A DNA stretch of 64,000 nucleotides from Actomonas sp051209155 (lineage in GTDB: Bacteria; Verrucomicrobiota; Verrucomicrobiia; Opitutales; Opitutaceae), in the NCBI GenBank assembly GCA_051209155.1, contig JBPJGB010000001.1; one strand, given 5' to 3'. The number at the start of each line of letters is the position of its first letter. The first letter of the stretch is position 1. The translations under genes and the position numbers were made by a program. The notes below the pieces were generated by a model that worked only from the letters and a program-made list of their open reading frames with translations, ran no database searches and was not told where the DNA came from. Shown here one piece after another: positions 19,365 to 27,277 of this stretch.

Positions 19365-21127
19365 GTAAGAGCGCGAATTTCAAAGTTGACCCCAGGCTCG
19401 CCTCGATTCTCGGCGACAGCTATACGAGCAGCGAGCGCGCGCTCAAGGAACTCATCGATAACGCTTGGGACGCAGAAGCCACCGAGGTGCGAGTGACCTT
19501 ACCAACGATTCTGTCCGATGACCCCATCATCGTGGCAGACAACGGAAGCGGAATGAAACCCGCCGAGGTGCGCGACGAGTATTTGAACATCGCCAGCCCG
19601 CGTTGGACGCGGAAAGGCGAGAAGACTCCCCACAAGAATCGCCTAGTGAAGGGGCGTCGGGGCGTGGGCAAGTTCGCAGGATTGATTCTCGCCTCGCGCA
19701 TGGAATTGGAAACGACCGCACTCGGACAAACTACGCGGGTCGAAGTCGATAAGGAGCTGCTATTGCGGGATGCAAAGGACTTGGAACAAGTGGCGCTGCC
19801 GTTCTCGACCCAGGAAACGGATCCGACCTTGCACGGCACACGAATCGTCCTCTCACGACTCAACCCGAATCTAAATCTTCCGCAACCAGACCGTTTCAAG
19901 CAAATCCTCGCGCGCGACTACGGCCGCGAAACGGACTTCGTAGTTCTGGTCAACGGAGAACGCGTCTTCGCCTTCGACGTGCCGGGCACGACCTTTGAGT
20001 GCGAGGTGAAGCTGCCGAATGGACGGACCGCATGCGCCACCTACACGATCGCCGAAAAGCCGTTGCCCGCGAAACAGTCAGGAATCGTCCTTCGACAGGG
20101 TGGAAAGACTATCGGGCGGGCTCACTTGTTCGGTTTGGAATCCGTGGATGAGCTCTCGGACCGACTGAGGCGGCGGCTTGTGGGCGAAGTCAATGTTCCG
20201 CCGGATACTATCGAACTCACGGCGGCTGGCGGCGACGTGATCGAAAGCGACAAGGGCTTTGAACATCTCGCGACGGAACTGCGGCGGCACATGCACGAGG
20301 ATCTCACTCGCACGCTCACCCGGGAAGTAAACCTCGCGAAGGGCCGCTGGAAGCAGCAGATGGACCGGCGCCTGGTCAGCGTGCCTGAGCACCGCCGGGC
20401 TATCATCGAACAGCGTATGAACCGCCTAATCTCCCGAGCATATCAGGAAGGCGAGAAGGATGAGCGAATTGGCACGCTCGTGGACCTCGTTCTTGATGCA
20501 CTGGAGCACGACGAATACTGGGCCGTCTGCAACGAACTGCACGATACCGATCGCGCCGACGTCATGCATCTTGCCAACGCGTTGCTTGAATTCGGGCTCT
20601 GCGATTTGGCCTTCATGGGCCGACAGGCCAAGAGCCGATTGGACTTTCTGAAATCGCTGGACCGTCTGCGGCAAAATCCCGGCACGCTGGAAAAGCAGAT
20701 GCACAAGGCTATTGAAAGGAACCTATGGATTTTCGGTCCACAATACAGCCTCATGGCAAGTAATCAGCAGTTGGATTCCATCGCTGAGCAATGCGGCGAA
20801 TCCGTTACCACGCATCCGACCAACAAGACACGCCCCGATCTGCTTCTGTCACAGGACGCTTTCAAGAATCGCCTCTTGGTGGAGTTCAAGCGTCCCAAGC
20901 ACGCAGTAGATCGTGATGATGAGGGGCAGGCCAAGAAGTATGCAGATTGGCTCAGTAGAGAACTTCGAATGTCGGTGGACATCATCGTCATCGGTGGAAC
21001 AACGGAGACTTCTCTCTGTGACGAGTATTCCGGAAAGCGAACGCAGTTTCTCAGCTATGCCAAACTCATAGCTGACGCTCAGGCATCGTTGGATTGGATG
21101 CTTGAGCAATTGACTCAGAATCCCTGA
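19361..21127 (+). CDS. GHKL ATPase fused to PD-(D/E)XK-like nuclease
   Basis: 588 residues. The N-terminal third is a GHKL (Hsp90/MutL/MORC-like) ATPase: the N-box ERALKELIDNAWDAE (Glu30, Asn34, Asp37), DNGSG at 60-64, and the lid motif GRRGVGKF at 98-105. The middle (about 290-460) is helical and charged. Near the C-terminus, TRPDLLL followed by LLVEFKRPKH gives Asp493, Glu508 and Lys510, the catalytic pattern of PD-(D/E)XK endonucleases, and GQAKKYADWL follows as in DUF4263/Shedu-like nucleases. An ATP-gated nuclease is the natural reading. It follows SIR2-HerA on the same strand with matching low GC, so it is probably part of the same defence island; whether it works with SIR2-HerA or alone is unknown. 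Confidence 0.82.
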   Translation: MSKSANFKVDPRLASILGDSYTSSERALKELIDNAWDAEATEVRVTLPTILSDDPIIVADNGSGMKPAEVRDEYLNIASPRWTRKGEKTPHKNRLVKGRRGVGKFAGLILASRMELETTALGQTTRVEVDKELLLRDAKDLEQVALPFSTQETDPTLHGTRIVLSRLNPNLNLPQPDRFKQILARDYGRETDFVVLVNGERVFAFDVPGTTFECEVKLPNGRTACATYTIAEKPLPAKQSGIVLRQGGKTIGRAHLFGLESVDELSDRLRRRLVGEVNVPPDTIELTAAGGDVIESDKGFEHLATELRRHMHEDLTRTLTREVNLAKGRWKQQMDRRLVSVPEHRRAIIEQRMNRLISRAYQEGEKDERIGTLVDLVLDALEHDEYWAVCNELHDTDRADVMHLANALLEFGLCDLAFMGRQAKSRLDFLKSLDRLRQNPGTLEKQMHKAIERNLWIFGPQYSLMASNQQLDSIAEQCGESVTTHPTNKTRPDLLLSQDAFKNRLLVEFKRPKHAVDRDDEGQAKKYADWLSRELRMSVDIIVIGGTTETSLCDEYSGKRTQFLSYAKLIADAQASLDWMLEQLTQNP

Positions 21128-21177
21128 CGTGCGCCGCCAACAGTCTGGATCCGACGGCTGGACGACTCGGGAGGCAA

Positions 21178-21304
21178 GCTTGGCGCATTACGGCTTCGCC
21201 TGCGAAATGTGCTAGGCACCGCTTCGGTCGTTTCCCAAGACTTGGTCGAGGAGGTGAAGGAGCTGCTCGCAGGTTTTGGCAACTTCGAGCCGACGGCACC
21301 GTGA
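21178..21304 (+). pseudogene. 3' remnant of a duplicate of the next gene
   Basis: This stretch reads LGALRLRLRN then TASVVSQDLVEEVKELLAGFG, followed by NFEPTAP and a stop. The C-terminus of the gene at 21524-22585 reads LGDLRLR then TASVVSKDLVEEVKELLAGFG and EFEPTAD. Similarity continues past both stops into a shared 'CGTAAGCCG...CTGCGG' segment with a hairpin and CAATTCGG (to about 21357 here, 22636 in the intact copy). Only about 40 codons remain. A tandem paralogue has lost its 5' part, most simply by insertion or replacement with the defence island directly upstream. Confidence 0.8.
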
Positions 21305-21523
21305 GCGCATTTCGTAAGCCGAAGTCCTGCGGGGCCCTAGCAGGGCCTCAATTCGGTTTTGCCACCAACAACGAAGCGGCTTTGCTCTCACAAGCTGTTC
21401 CGACTCTGGCCTGGTCGAAATCAACCACGCCAAGTCATGTCTCAATCCAGCCTACCCGTTCTACCGCTTTGCCGCTCCAAAGAATCTCGGGAGCGAAAGC
21501 GGGGGATTAGCTCTTCGAGCCGA

Positions 21524-22585
21524 ATGGGCCTGACTCGAGCGTTGGTCTCGATTCCAGCCGGAGTTGCCGCGCTCGCACTCGCGTTGGGTTCAATTCTCTG
21601 GGCAGACGAGGTCGTGCACATGTCGGAGGTAGAGGTGACTGAGAAGGTCGATCCTCCGTCTTGGCGCTATGCGGAAACGGGGGCGTTTCGGGTTTGGAGC
21701 CTACTTGAGGACTCGGAAACATTGAGAATGCTGGGCGGGGAGATGGCTTGCTGGTCCGTTATCCCGCAGTCGCTGGTCGACTTGAGCGGCCGGAAGGTGA
21801 TTCTCATCTACACCGATCACACGCTGGTGCAGCCCGCCATTCCGGCAGTGGAGACACTGCCTCAACGCCAAGTGCGGATCGGAGAAACCTCTTTCCAGAA
21901 CGTCTTTGTTCGAGTTTCTGACGACTACGTGGTTCAGGTCGCCAACCTTTCGAACATCAGTCAGTTTCAGGTGTTCGGCAAAGACGTTGTGCTCACCGTG
22001 CTGGGGCTGAATCGAAACCGCATGCCGTGGTGGCTGCGTGAGGCGCTGATCGGGCGCTACGGTCTATTTGAGAAGGGAATGAACCTCTTCGGTCCCGACG
22101 ACTATTTGAAACTGCGGGAGCTGCAGGGGTGGCCGGAACTTAGCGATGAGGAGGTGGCTGATTTAGAATTGGTGCCAATGGCGCAGTTGCTGAGTGAGGA
22201 CTGGCCGGATGCTGAGGCCGACCCGGAGGCGTTTGATCGGTGGTCGGCTCAATCGGTTCTGTTCGTGCAGTGGCTGGTCGGCGGGCGCGGCGCGCGCGAG
22301 GAGCACTGGGCCAGTTTTCGCCGGATCGCGACCTACAGCCTGCACTACCCCATCGTCGAACCGGCCTTTGCCCAGGAGACCGGGTTTTCTTTTGCCGAGG
22401 TCGAGGAAGAGCTGCGGCGCTACCTGCCCCGCGCGGTGCACATCAACCAGATCGTGCGCGTGCCCGATGTCTATCATCTCGGTGATCTAAGGCTGCGCAC
22501 TGCGTCGGTGGTCTCCAAAGACTTGGTCGAAGAGGTGAAGGAGCTGCTCGCGGGTTTTGGTGAATTTGAACCAACCGCAGATTAA
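21524..22585 (+). CDS. Secreted protein of unknown function
   Basis: 353 residues from ATG 21524. MGLTRALVSIPAGVAALALALGSILWA is a signal peptide. The mature part begins with SEVEVTEKVDPPSWRYAETGAFRVWSLL, then alternating strands and helices (VILIYTDHTLVQPAIP, DDYVVQVANLSNISQFQ, MPWWLREALIGRYGLFEKGMN). The WLREALIGRYG stretch is reminiscent of gluzincin-like, 'peptidase MA' inactive relatives, but no HExxH is present. I do not recognise a named family. A truncated duplicate of its C-terminus lies upstream, so this gene belongs to a tandem paralogue pair. It is likely periplasmic. Confidence 0.7.
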   Translation: MGLTRALVSIPAGVAALALALGSILWADEVVHMSEVEVTEKVDPPSWRYAETGAFRVWSLLEDSETLRMLGGEMACWSVIPQSLVDLSGRKVILIYTDHTLVQPAIPAVETLPQRQVRIGETSFQNVFVRVSDDYVVQVANLSNISQFQVFGKDVVLTVLGLNRNRMPWWLREALIGRYGLFEKGMNLFGPDDYLKLRELQGWPELSDEEVADLELVPMAQLLSEDWPDAEADPEAFDRWSAQSVLFVQWLVGGRGAREEHWASFRRIATYSLHYPIVEPAFAQETGFSFAEVEEELRRYLPRAVHINQIVRVPDVYHLGDLRLRTASVVSKDLVEEVKELLAGFGEFEPTAD

Positions 22586-22608
22586 ACGCGTTCCGTAAGC
22601 CGTGTTCC

Positions 22609-22631
22609 TGCGGCGCATTAGCTGCGCCGCA
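22609..22631 (+). terminator. Hairpin after the secreted protein gene
   Basis: A perfect nine-base stem, TGCGGCGCA/TGCGCCGCA, with a five-base loop lies 24 bases after the stop. No U tract follows. A diverged version follows the truncated duplicate upstream, so it is part of the duplicated unit. Confidence 0.45.
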
Positions 22632-22694
22632 ATTCGGCGAATTGCACGGGCGGGCGCTTGCGTGGTGAGGGCGGGCGGACTTGGGTGCACGCTT

Positions 22695-23420
22695 GTGAGC
22701 ACATCCGCTGCATCGTCGTCGCCGTTGTTGGTGGCCCGGGGGTTGTCCAAAACCTACGGCACCGGCCACGCCGCGGTGCGGGCCCTGCGCGAGGTCGATC
22801 TCGATCTGCCCGGCGGGGAACTGGTCGTGCTGCTCGGCGCCTCGGGCTCGGGCAAATCGACTTTGCTCAACCTGGTCGGCGGGCTTGATGCGCCGACCGG
22901 CGGCTCGCTCCACTACCGCGGCTGGGATGTCGGGCACGCCGACGAGGCCGGTCTCACCGCCTACCGCCGCGATGTGGTCGGCTTCGTGTTTCAGTTCTAC
23001 AACCTCATCCCTTCGCTCACCGCCCGCGAAAACATCGGCCTCATCACCGAGATCACCCGCAATCCCATGAGCACCGACGAGGCGCTCGAACTCGTCGGTC
23101 TCTCCGAACGCGCCAACCACTTCCCCGCCCAACTTTCCGGCGGCGAACAACAACGCGTCGCCATTGCCCGCGCCATCGCCAAGCGCCCCGAGATCCTGCT
23201 CTGCGACGAACCGACCGGTGCCCTCGATGTGAAGACCGGCATCCTCGTGCTCGAAGCCGTGCAACGCATCAACCGTGAGCTCGGCACCCTCACCGTCGTC
23301 ATCACCCACAATGCCATCCTCGCCGAGATGGCTGACCGCGTCTTCACCATGTCGGACGGCCGACTGAGCGAACCGCGCACGAACGCCCACCCGCGACCGG
23401 TGGGTGAACTGGAATGGTGA
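22695..23420 (+). CDS. ABC transporter ATP-binding protein (LolD/MacB type)
   Basis: 241 residues from GTG 22695, chosen because GLSKTYGTG, the usual start of this fold, follows within 16 residues. It has Walker A GASGSGKST, a Q-loop FVFQFYNLIPSLTARENI, signature LSGGEQQR, Walker B ILLCDEPTGALD and the H-loop VVITHN. The FYNLIPSLTA Q-loop segment places it with LolD/MacB/FtsE-type ATPases that serve FtsX-like permeases. The permease follows after a 64-base repeat element, then an HlyD-like adaptor, giving a three-gene export unit. Confidence 0.9.
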   Translation: MSTSAASSSPLLVARGLSKTYGTGHAAVRALREVDLDLPGGELVVLLGASGSGKSTLLNLVGGLDAPTGGSLHYRGWDVGHADEAGLTAYRRDVVGFVFQFYNLIPSLTARENIGLITEITRNPMSTDEALELVGLSERANHFPAQLSGGEQQRVAIARAIAKRPEILLCDEPTGALDVKTGILVLEAVQRINRELGTLTVVITHNAILAEMADRVFTMSDGRLSEPRTNAHPRPVGELEW

Positions 23421-23450
23421 GCCATGAAAGCGGATGCGTCATGCCGCCAA

Positions 23451-23514
23451 GGTAGGGTCGGACCGCTGGGCCGACCGCGCCCATCGACGGCGCGCCCGGC
23501 GGTCACACCCTACC
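23451..23514. repeat. REP-like palindromic element inside the ABC operon
   Basis: Outer arms GGTAGGGT (23451-23458) and ACCCTACC (23507-23514) enclose a second stem GACCGC.../...GCGGTC. The 64-base element fills the gap between the ATPase and permease genes and could form a stable hairpin in the transcript. Confidence 0.55.
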
Positions 23515-23550
23515 CTTTCACTTTCACTTCTCCCTTTCACTCCCTCCCCC

Positions 23551-25914
23551 ATGAGCCTGCTTGATCTCAAACTGCTGCGCGATCTGCGCGCGTTGAAATC
23601 GCAGGCCCTCGCCGTCGCCTTGGTCATGGCCTGCGGCCTCGCGATGATGATCATGACGCGCAGCCTGATCAAATCGCTCAACACCGCGCGCGACGGCTAT
23701 TACGAGAAGCACCACTTCGGTCAGGTTTTCGCCACGCTCAAGCGCGCGCCCGACAGCGTGCGCGACGAGCTCGCGGCCATCCCCGGCGTCGCCGCCGTCG
23801 AGACCAATGTCGAGGTGCGCGTCACCCTCGATCTGCCGTCGCTGCTCGAACCGGCATCGGGACTCATCAACTCCCTGCCCGAGCGCCGTCCGCAGTTGCT
23901 CAATCAGCTCTACCTCCGGCGTGGCCAACTTTTGGATACGTCGAGCCACCACGAGGTGCTGGTGAGCGAGGCCTTCGCCGAGGCCAACAACGTGCAGCCC
24001 GGTGATCACATTGCCGCCGTGCTCAACGGCAGCCGCCTCGAACTGCGCGTCGCCGGCATTGTGCTCGCGCCGCAATACGTGTTCGAGGCGCCGCCCGGCT
24101 CCGCCCTGCCCGACAACCGCACCTTCGGCATCTTCTGGATGCGCGAGCAGGAGATTGCCGAGGCCTTCAACCTGAAAGGCGCGTTCAACAACGTCGCGCT
24201 CACGCTCGCCCCCGGCGCGGTGGAATCACAGATCATTGCCGCCATCGATCGTGTGCTCGAACCCTACGGCGGCCTCGGCGCCTATGGTCGCGACGAGCAC
24301 CCGTCCGATGTGCGCGTGAACGACGAAATCCGCGTGCTGGAAGGCCTGTCCTTTGGCTTCCCCCTCGTGTTCCTCAGCGTCGCCGCGTTCATGACTCACT
24401 CAGTGATGAGCCGACAGATCGCCTTGCAGCGCGAGCAGATCGCCATCCTCAAGGCCTTTGGCTTCAATCACCGCAGCATCGCGTGGCACTTCGTGAAGTT
24501 TGCGCTGGTGATTGTGGTCGTCGGCACGCTGCTCGGCACCGCCTTCGGTTTCGTTTTCGGCCATCAATTGGTCGGCATGTATCACCTCTTTTTCCGCTTC
24601 CCCAAACTGGAGTTCGTGCCCGCCACCGGCGCCATTCTGGGTGCGCTGATCGCCAGCTCCGCCGCCGCGCTGCTCGGCGTCGCCGGCGCCGTGCGCAAGG
24701 TCGTCCGACTCGCGCCGGCCGAGGCCATGCGCCCGGAACCACCGGCCAGCTTCCGCCCCGCGTTGGCCGAACGACTCGGCATCGCCAAGTGGTTCTCCGT
24801 CTCCCTGCGCATGTCGCTGCGCAACCTGGAGCGCAAACCGTGGCAGGCTCTGTTCACTGCGATCGCCCTCGCCCTCGCGACCGGTATCCTCATCATCCCC
24901 AATGCTTTCCGGGACGGCATCCGCTACATCCTGGATTTCCAGTGGGATGTCGTGCAGCGCCAGACCGTCACCGTTTCGCTCGTCGAACCCGGCCCGCTGC
25001 GCGCCTTGCACGACTTCACCCAACTGCCCGGCGTGGTGCATGCCGAACCGTTCCGCGCCGTGTCGGTCGAGCTCGCCTCCGGCCATCGCACCCGCCGCCT
25101 CGCGATTCACGGGCTCATTCCCGACGCCCACCTCAACCGCGTGCTCGGACCCGGTCAGCGCCCGTTGCCGCTGCCGACCGATGGCATCATCCTCTCCAAA
25201 ACGCTGGGGGACGCGCTTGCGCTCCAACCGGGTGATCCGGTTCGCGTCAATGTGCTGCAGGGCAAACGCCGGAGCTTTGAGGTTCCGGTCGCCGCCTTTT
25301 CCGAAGACTTTGCCGGCATCTCCTCGTTCATGGAACTGGACGCGCTTAATCGCGCGCTCGGCGAAGGCGATCAGATCAACGGGGCCTTCATTTCCGTCGC
25401 GCGCGGGCAATGGCCGCAGTTCCTCCGCGAACTCAAGGATACCCCCCAAGCCTCCGGTGTGATCATCAAAGACGCCATGCGGCAAAGCTTCCGCGACACC
25501 ACCGCGCAAAGCATCGGCCTGCTGCAGGTGCTCTACTCCTCCTTCGCCACCATCGTCGCCTTCGGCATCGTCTACAACACCGCCCGCATCGCCCTCTCCG
25601 AACGCGCCCGCGAACTCGCCACCCTGCGCGTGCTCGGCTTCAGCCAAGGGGACGTGGGCAGCGTGCTCGTCGGTGAACTGGTCGTGCTCACCATCATCGC
25701 CGTGCCGCTCGGTCTCTGGCTCGGCGCCGGCATGGCCGGCGAACTGTTGCGCAGCATCAACACCGAGACCGTGCGCCTGCCGCTGGTGCTCACCGCCTCC
25801 AACTACGCCTACGCCGTGCTCATCATCTCCCTGGCCACGACCTTGTCCGCCCTCATCGCCTGCCGTAAGCTCAACCAGCTCGACCTCGTCGGCGCGCTCA
25901 AGGCCCGCGAATGA
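23551..25914 (+). CDS. ABC transporter permease, two FtsX-like domains
   Basis: 787 residues from ATG 23551. An N-terminal helix (LRDLRALKSQALAVALVMACGLAMMIM) is followed by a large periplasmic region (about 50-260) and a first FtsX block of three helices (LSFGFPLVFLSVAAFM, VGTLLGTAFGFVFG, ILGALIASSAAALL). A second MacB-like periplasmic part starts after residue 430 (SLRMSLRNLERKPWQALFTAIALAL) and ends in another three-helix FtsX block with the ELATLRVLGFSQGDV motif. Such proteins export lipids, lipoproteins or peptides mechanically without a classic channel. Partners are the ATPase upstream and the adaptor 46 bases downstream. The substrate is unknown. Confidence 0.88.
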   Translation: MSLLDLKLLRDLRALKSQALAVALVMACGLAMMIMTRSLIKSLNTARDGYYEKHHFGQVFATLKRAPDSVRDELAAIPGVAAVETNVEVRVTLDLPSLLEPASGLINSLPERRPQLLNQLYLRRGQLLDTSSHHEVLVSEAFAEANNVQPGDHIAAVLNGSRLELRVAGIVLAPQYVFEAPPGSALPDNRTFGIFWMREQEIAEAFNLKGAFNNVALTLAPGAVESQIIAAIDRVLEPYGGLGAYGRDEHPSDVRVNDEIRVLEGLSFGFPLVFLSVAAFMTHSVMSRQIALQREQIAILKAFGFNHRSIAWHFVKFALVIVVVGTLLGTAFGFVFGHQLVGMYHLFFRFPKLEFVPATGAILGALIASSAAALLGVAGAVRKVVRLAPAEAMRPEPPASFRPALAERLGIAKWFSVSLRMSLRNLERKPWQALFTAIALALATGILIIPNAFRDGIRYILDFQWDVVQRQTVTVSLVEPGPLRALHDFTQLPGVVHAEPFRAVSVELASGHRTRRLAIHGLIPDAHLNRVLGPGQRPLPLPTDGIILSKTLGDALALQPGDPVRVNVLQGKRRSFEVPVAAFSEDFAGISSFMELDALNRALGEGDQINGAFISVARGQWPQFLRELKDTPQASGVIIKDAMRQSFRDTTAQSIGLLQVLYSSFATIVAFGIVYNTARIALSERARELATLRVLGFSQGDVGSVLVGELVVLTIIAVPLGLWLGAGMAGELLRSINTETVRLPLVLTASNYAYAVLIISLATTLSALIACRKLNQLDLVGALKARE

Positions 25915-25960
25915 ACGGCCGCCAGTTTCAACGTATTCAGTTTTTAACGACATCACCACC

Positions 25961-27211
25961 ATGAGCGAAACCGCCGACTCCCCTGCCCCGTTCGATCCCA
26001 ACGCGGGCGATCAGCATCAGCGCCGCCGCAACGGTTGGCGCTACGTCGCCGGCGCCGTGCTCCTTGCCTTCATCGTGGCCGGCCTTTGGCCCGCGGCCCT
26101 CCCGGTCGAAACCGCCCCGGTCACGCGCGGCGATCTGGTTGCCACCGTCAACGAAGAGGGCGTCACGCAAGTGCGCCACCGTTACGTGGTCTCGAGTCCT
26201 GTATCCGGTCAGTTGCGACGCATCACGCTAAAGCCCGGCGCGGAGGTCGTGGCCGGTCAGACCGTGCTCGCCGTGCTCGAGCCCGCCAGTGGCGACATCC
26301 TCGACGCCCGCAGTCGCGCGCAGGCCGAGGCCCGCCAGAACGCGGCCGAGAGCCAGGTCGCGCAGGCCGAGGCTCAACGCGAGCGCGCCGCCGCCGCGCT
26401 CGACCTCGCTCGCACCGAAGCCGCCCGCCAGCGCACCCTCGCCAAGGATCGCCTCGTGTCTCAGCAGGAGCTCGATATCGCACAAAACCGCGAGCGCACC
26501 GCCGCGCAGGAGGATCGCGCCGCGACGTTTGCCCTGCAGGTCGCCCGCTACGAGCTGGAACAGGCGCGGGCGGTGCTCGAACGTGGACTCGCCGGCCCGG
26601 CTGACCAGGCGGCCTTGATGAAAATCACGTCGCCCGTGAGTGGCCGCGTTCTGCGGGTCATGCAGGAGAGCGCCCGCATCGTCGCCGGCGGCACGGCGTT
26701 GCTTGAAGTCGGCGATCCGACCGACCTCGAGGTGCGCATCGAGGTGCTGTCCCGCGACGGCGTGGCCATCAGTCCCGGGTCGACCGTGTGGCTCGACCAA
26801 TGGGGTGGCGACCAAGCGCTTGAGGCTCGCGTGCGGCTGGTCGAACCGGCCGCGTTCACCAAGGTGTCCGCGCTCGGGGTGGAGGAACAACGCGTCAACG
26901 TCCTGGCCGACCTGGTGACACCCATCGCGGAGCGCCCTACCCTCGGCGATGGCTACCGTGTCGAGGCCCGCATCGAGCGCGATCGGCGCAACGGCGTCTT
27001 GCAGGTTCCCGCCGGTGCCCTTTTCCAACGCGACGGCCAGTGGCTCACCTTCGCCCTCGATGGCGGCAACGCCGAGGAACGCCAAATCTCGGTGGGCTTG
27101 TCCAACGGCGTCATGACCGAAGTCGGCTCCGGACTGAGCGAAGGCGATACCGTCATCGTTTATCCGGGCGACCGAGTGGAAGACGGTAGTCGCGTCGAAC
27201 CCATCCAGTAA
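25961..27211 (+). CDS. HlyD/RND-type periplasmic adaptor protein
   Basis: 416 residues. A short cytosolic lead is followed by one membrane helix (YVAGAVLLAFIVAGLWPA, residues about 28-45). Then come a barrel/lipoyl half (VNEEGVTQVRHRYVVSSPVSGQL), a long coiled-coil hairpin rich in Ala, Glu and Arg (about 110-210), the second lipoyl half (ITSPVSGRVLRVMQES) and beta-barrel domains. This is the layout of membrane-fusion proteins that link an inner-membrane pump to an outer-membrane channel. With the ABC ATPase and FtsX permease it would form a MacAB-like or Dev-type exporter; no TolC-like gene is in the window. Confidence 0.88.
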   Translation: MSETADSPAPFDPNAGDQHQRRRNGWRYVAGAVLLAFIVAGLWPAALPVETAPVTRGDLVATVNEEGVTQVRHRYVVSSPVSGQLRRITLKPGAEVVAGQTVLAVLEPASGDILDARSRAQAEARQNAAESQVAQAEAQRERAAAALDLARTEAARQRTLAKDRLVSQQELDIAQNRERTAAQEDRAATFALQVARYELEQARAVLERGLAGPADQAALMKITSPVSGRVLRVMQESARIVAGGTALLEVGDPTDLEVRIEVLSRDGVAISPGSTVWLDQWGGDQALEARVRLVEPAAFTKVSALGVEEQRVNVLADLVTPIAERPTLGDGYRVEARIERDRRNGVLQVPAGALFQRDGQWLTFALDGGNAEERQISVGLSNGVMTEVGSGLSEGDTVIVYPGDRVEDGSRVEPIQ

Positions 27212-27277
27212 GGTCCACGCGCTCCGCGCGTTTCGTTTTGCGTCCACGGCGTTAGCCGGTTCGGTCTGCGTGTCCGC

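Noticed and set aside
15654..21304. Island as a prophage or integrative element
   Set aside because: No integrase, transposase, tRNA gene or flanking direct repeats were found; only defence-type genes are present.
24400..26001. A 533-codon minus-strand frame across the permease gene
   Set aside because: Shadow of the FtsX-like permease with Glu/Gly/Asp/Ala-rich translation and no domain.
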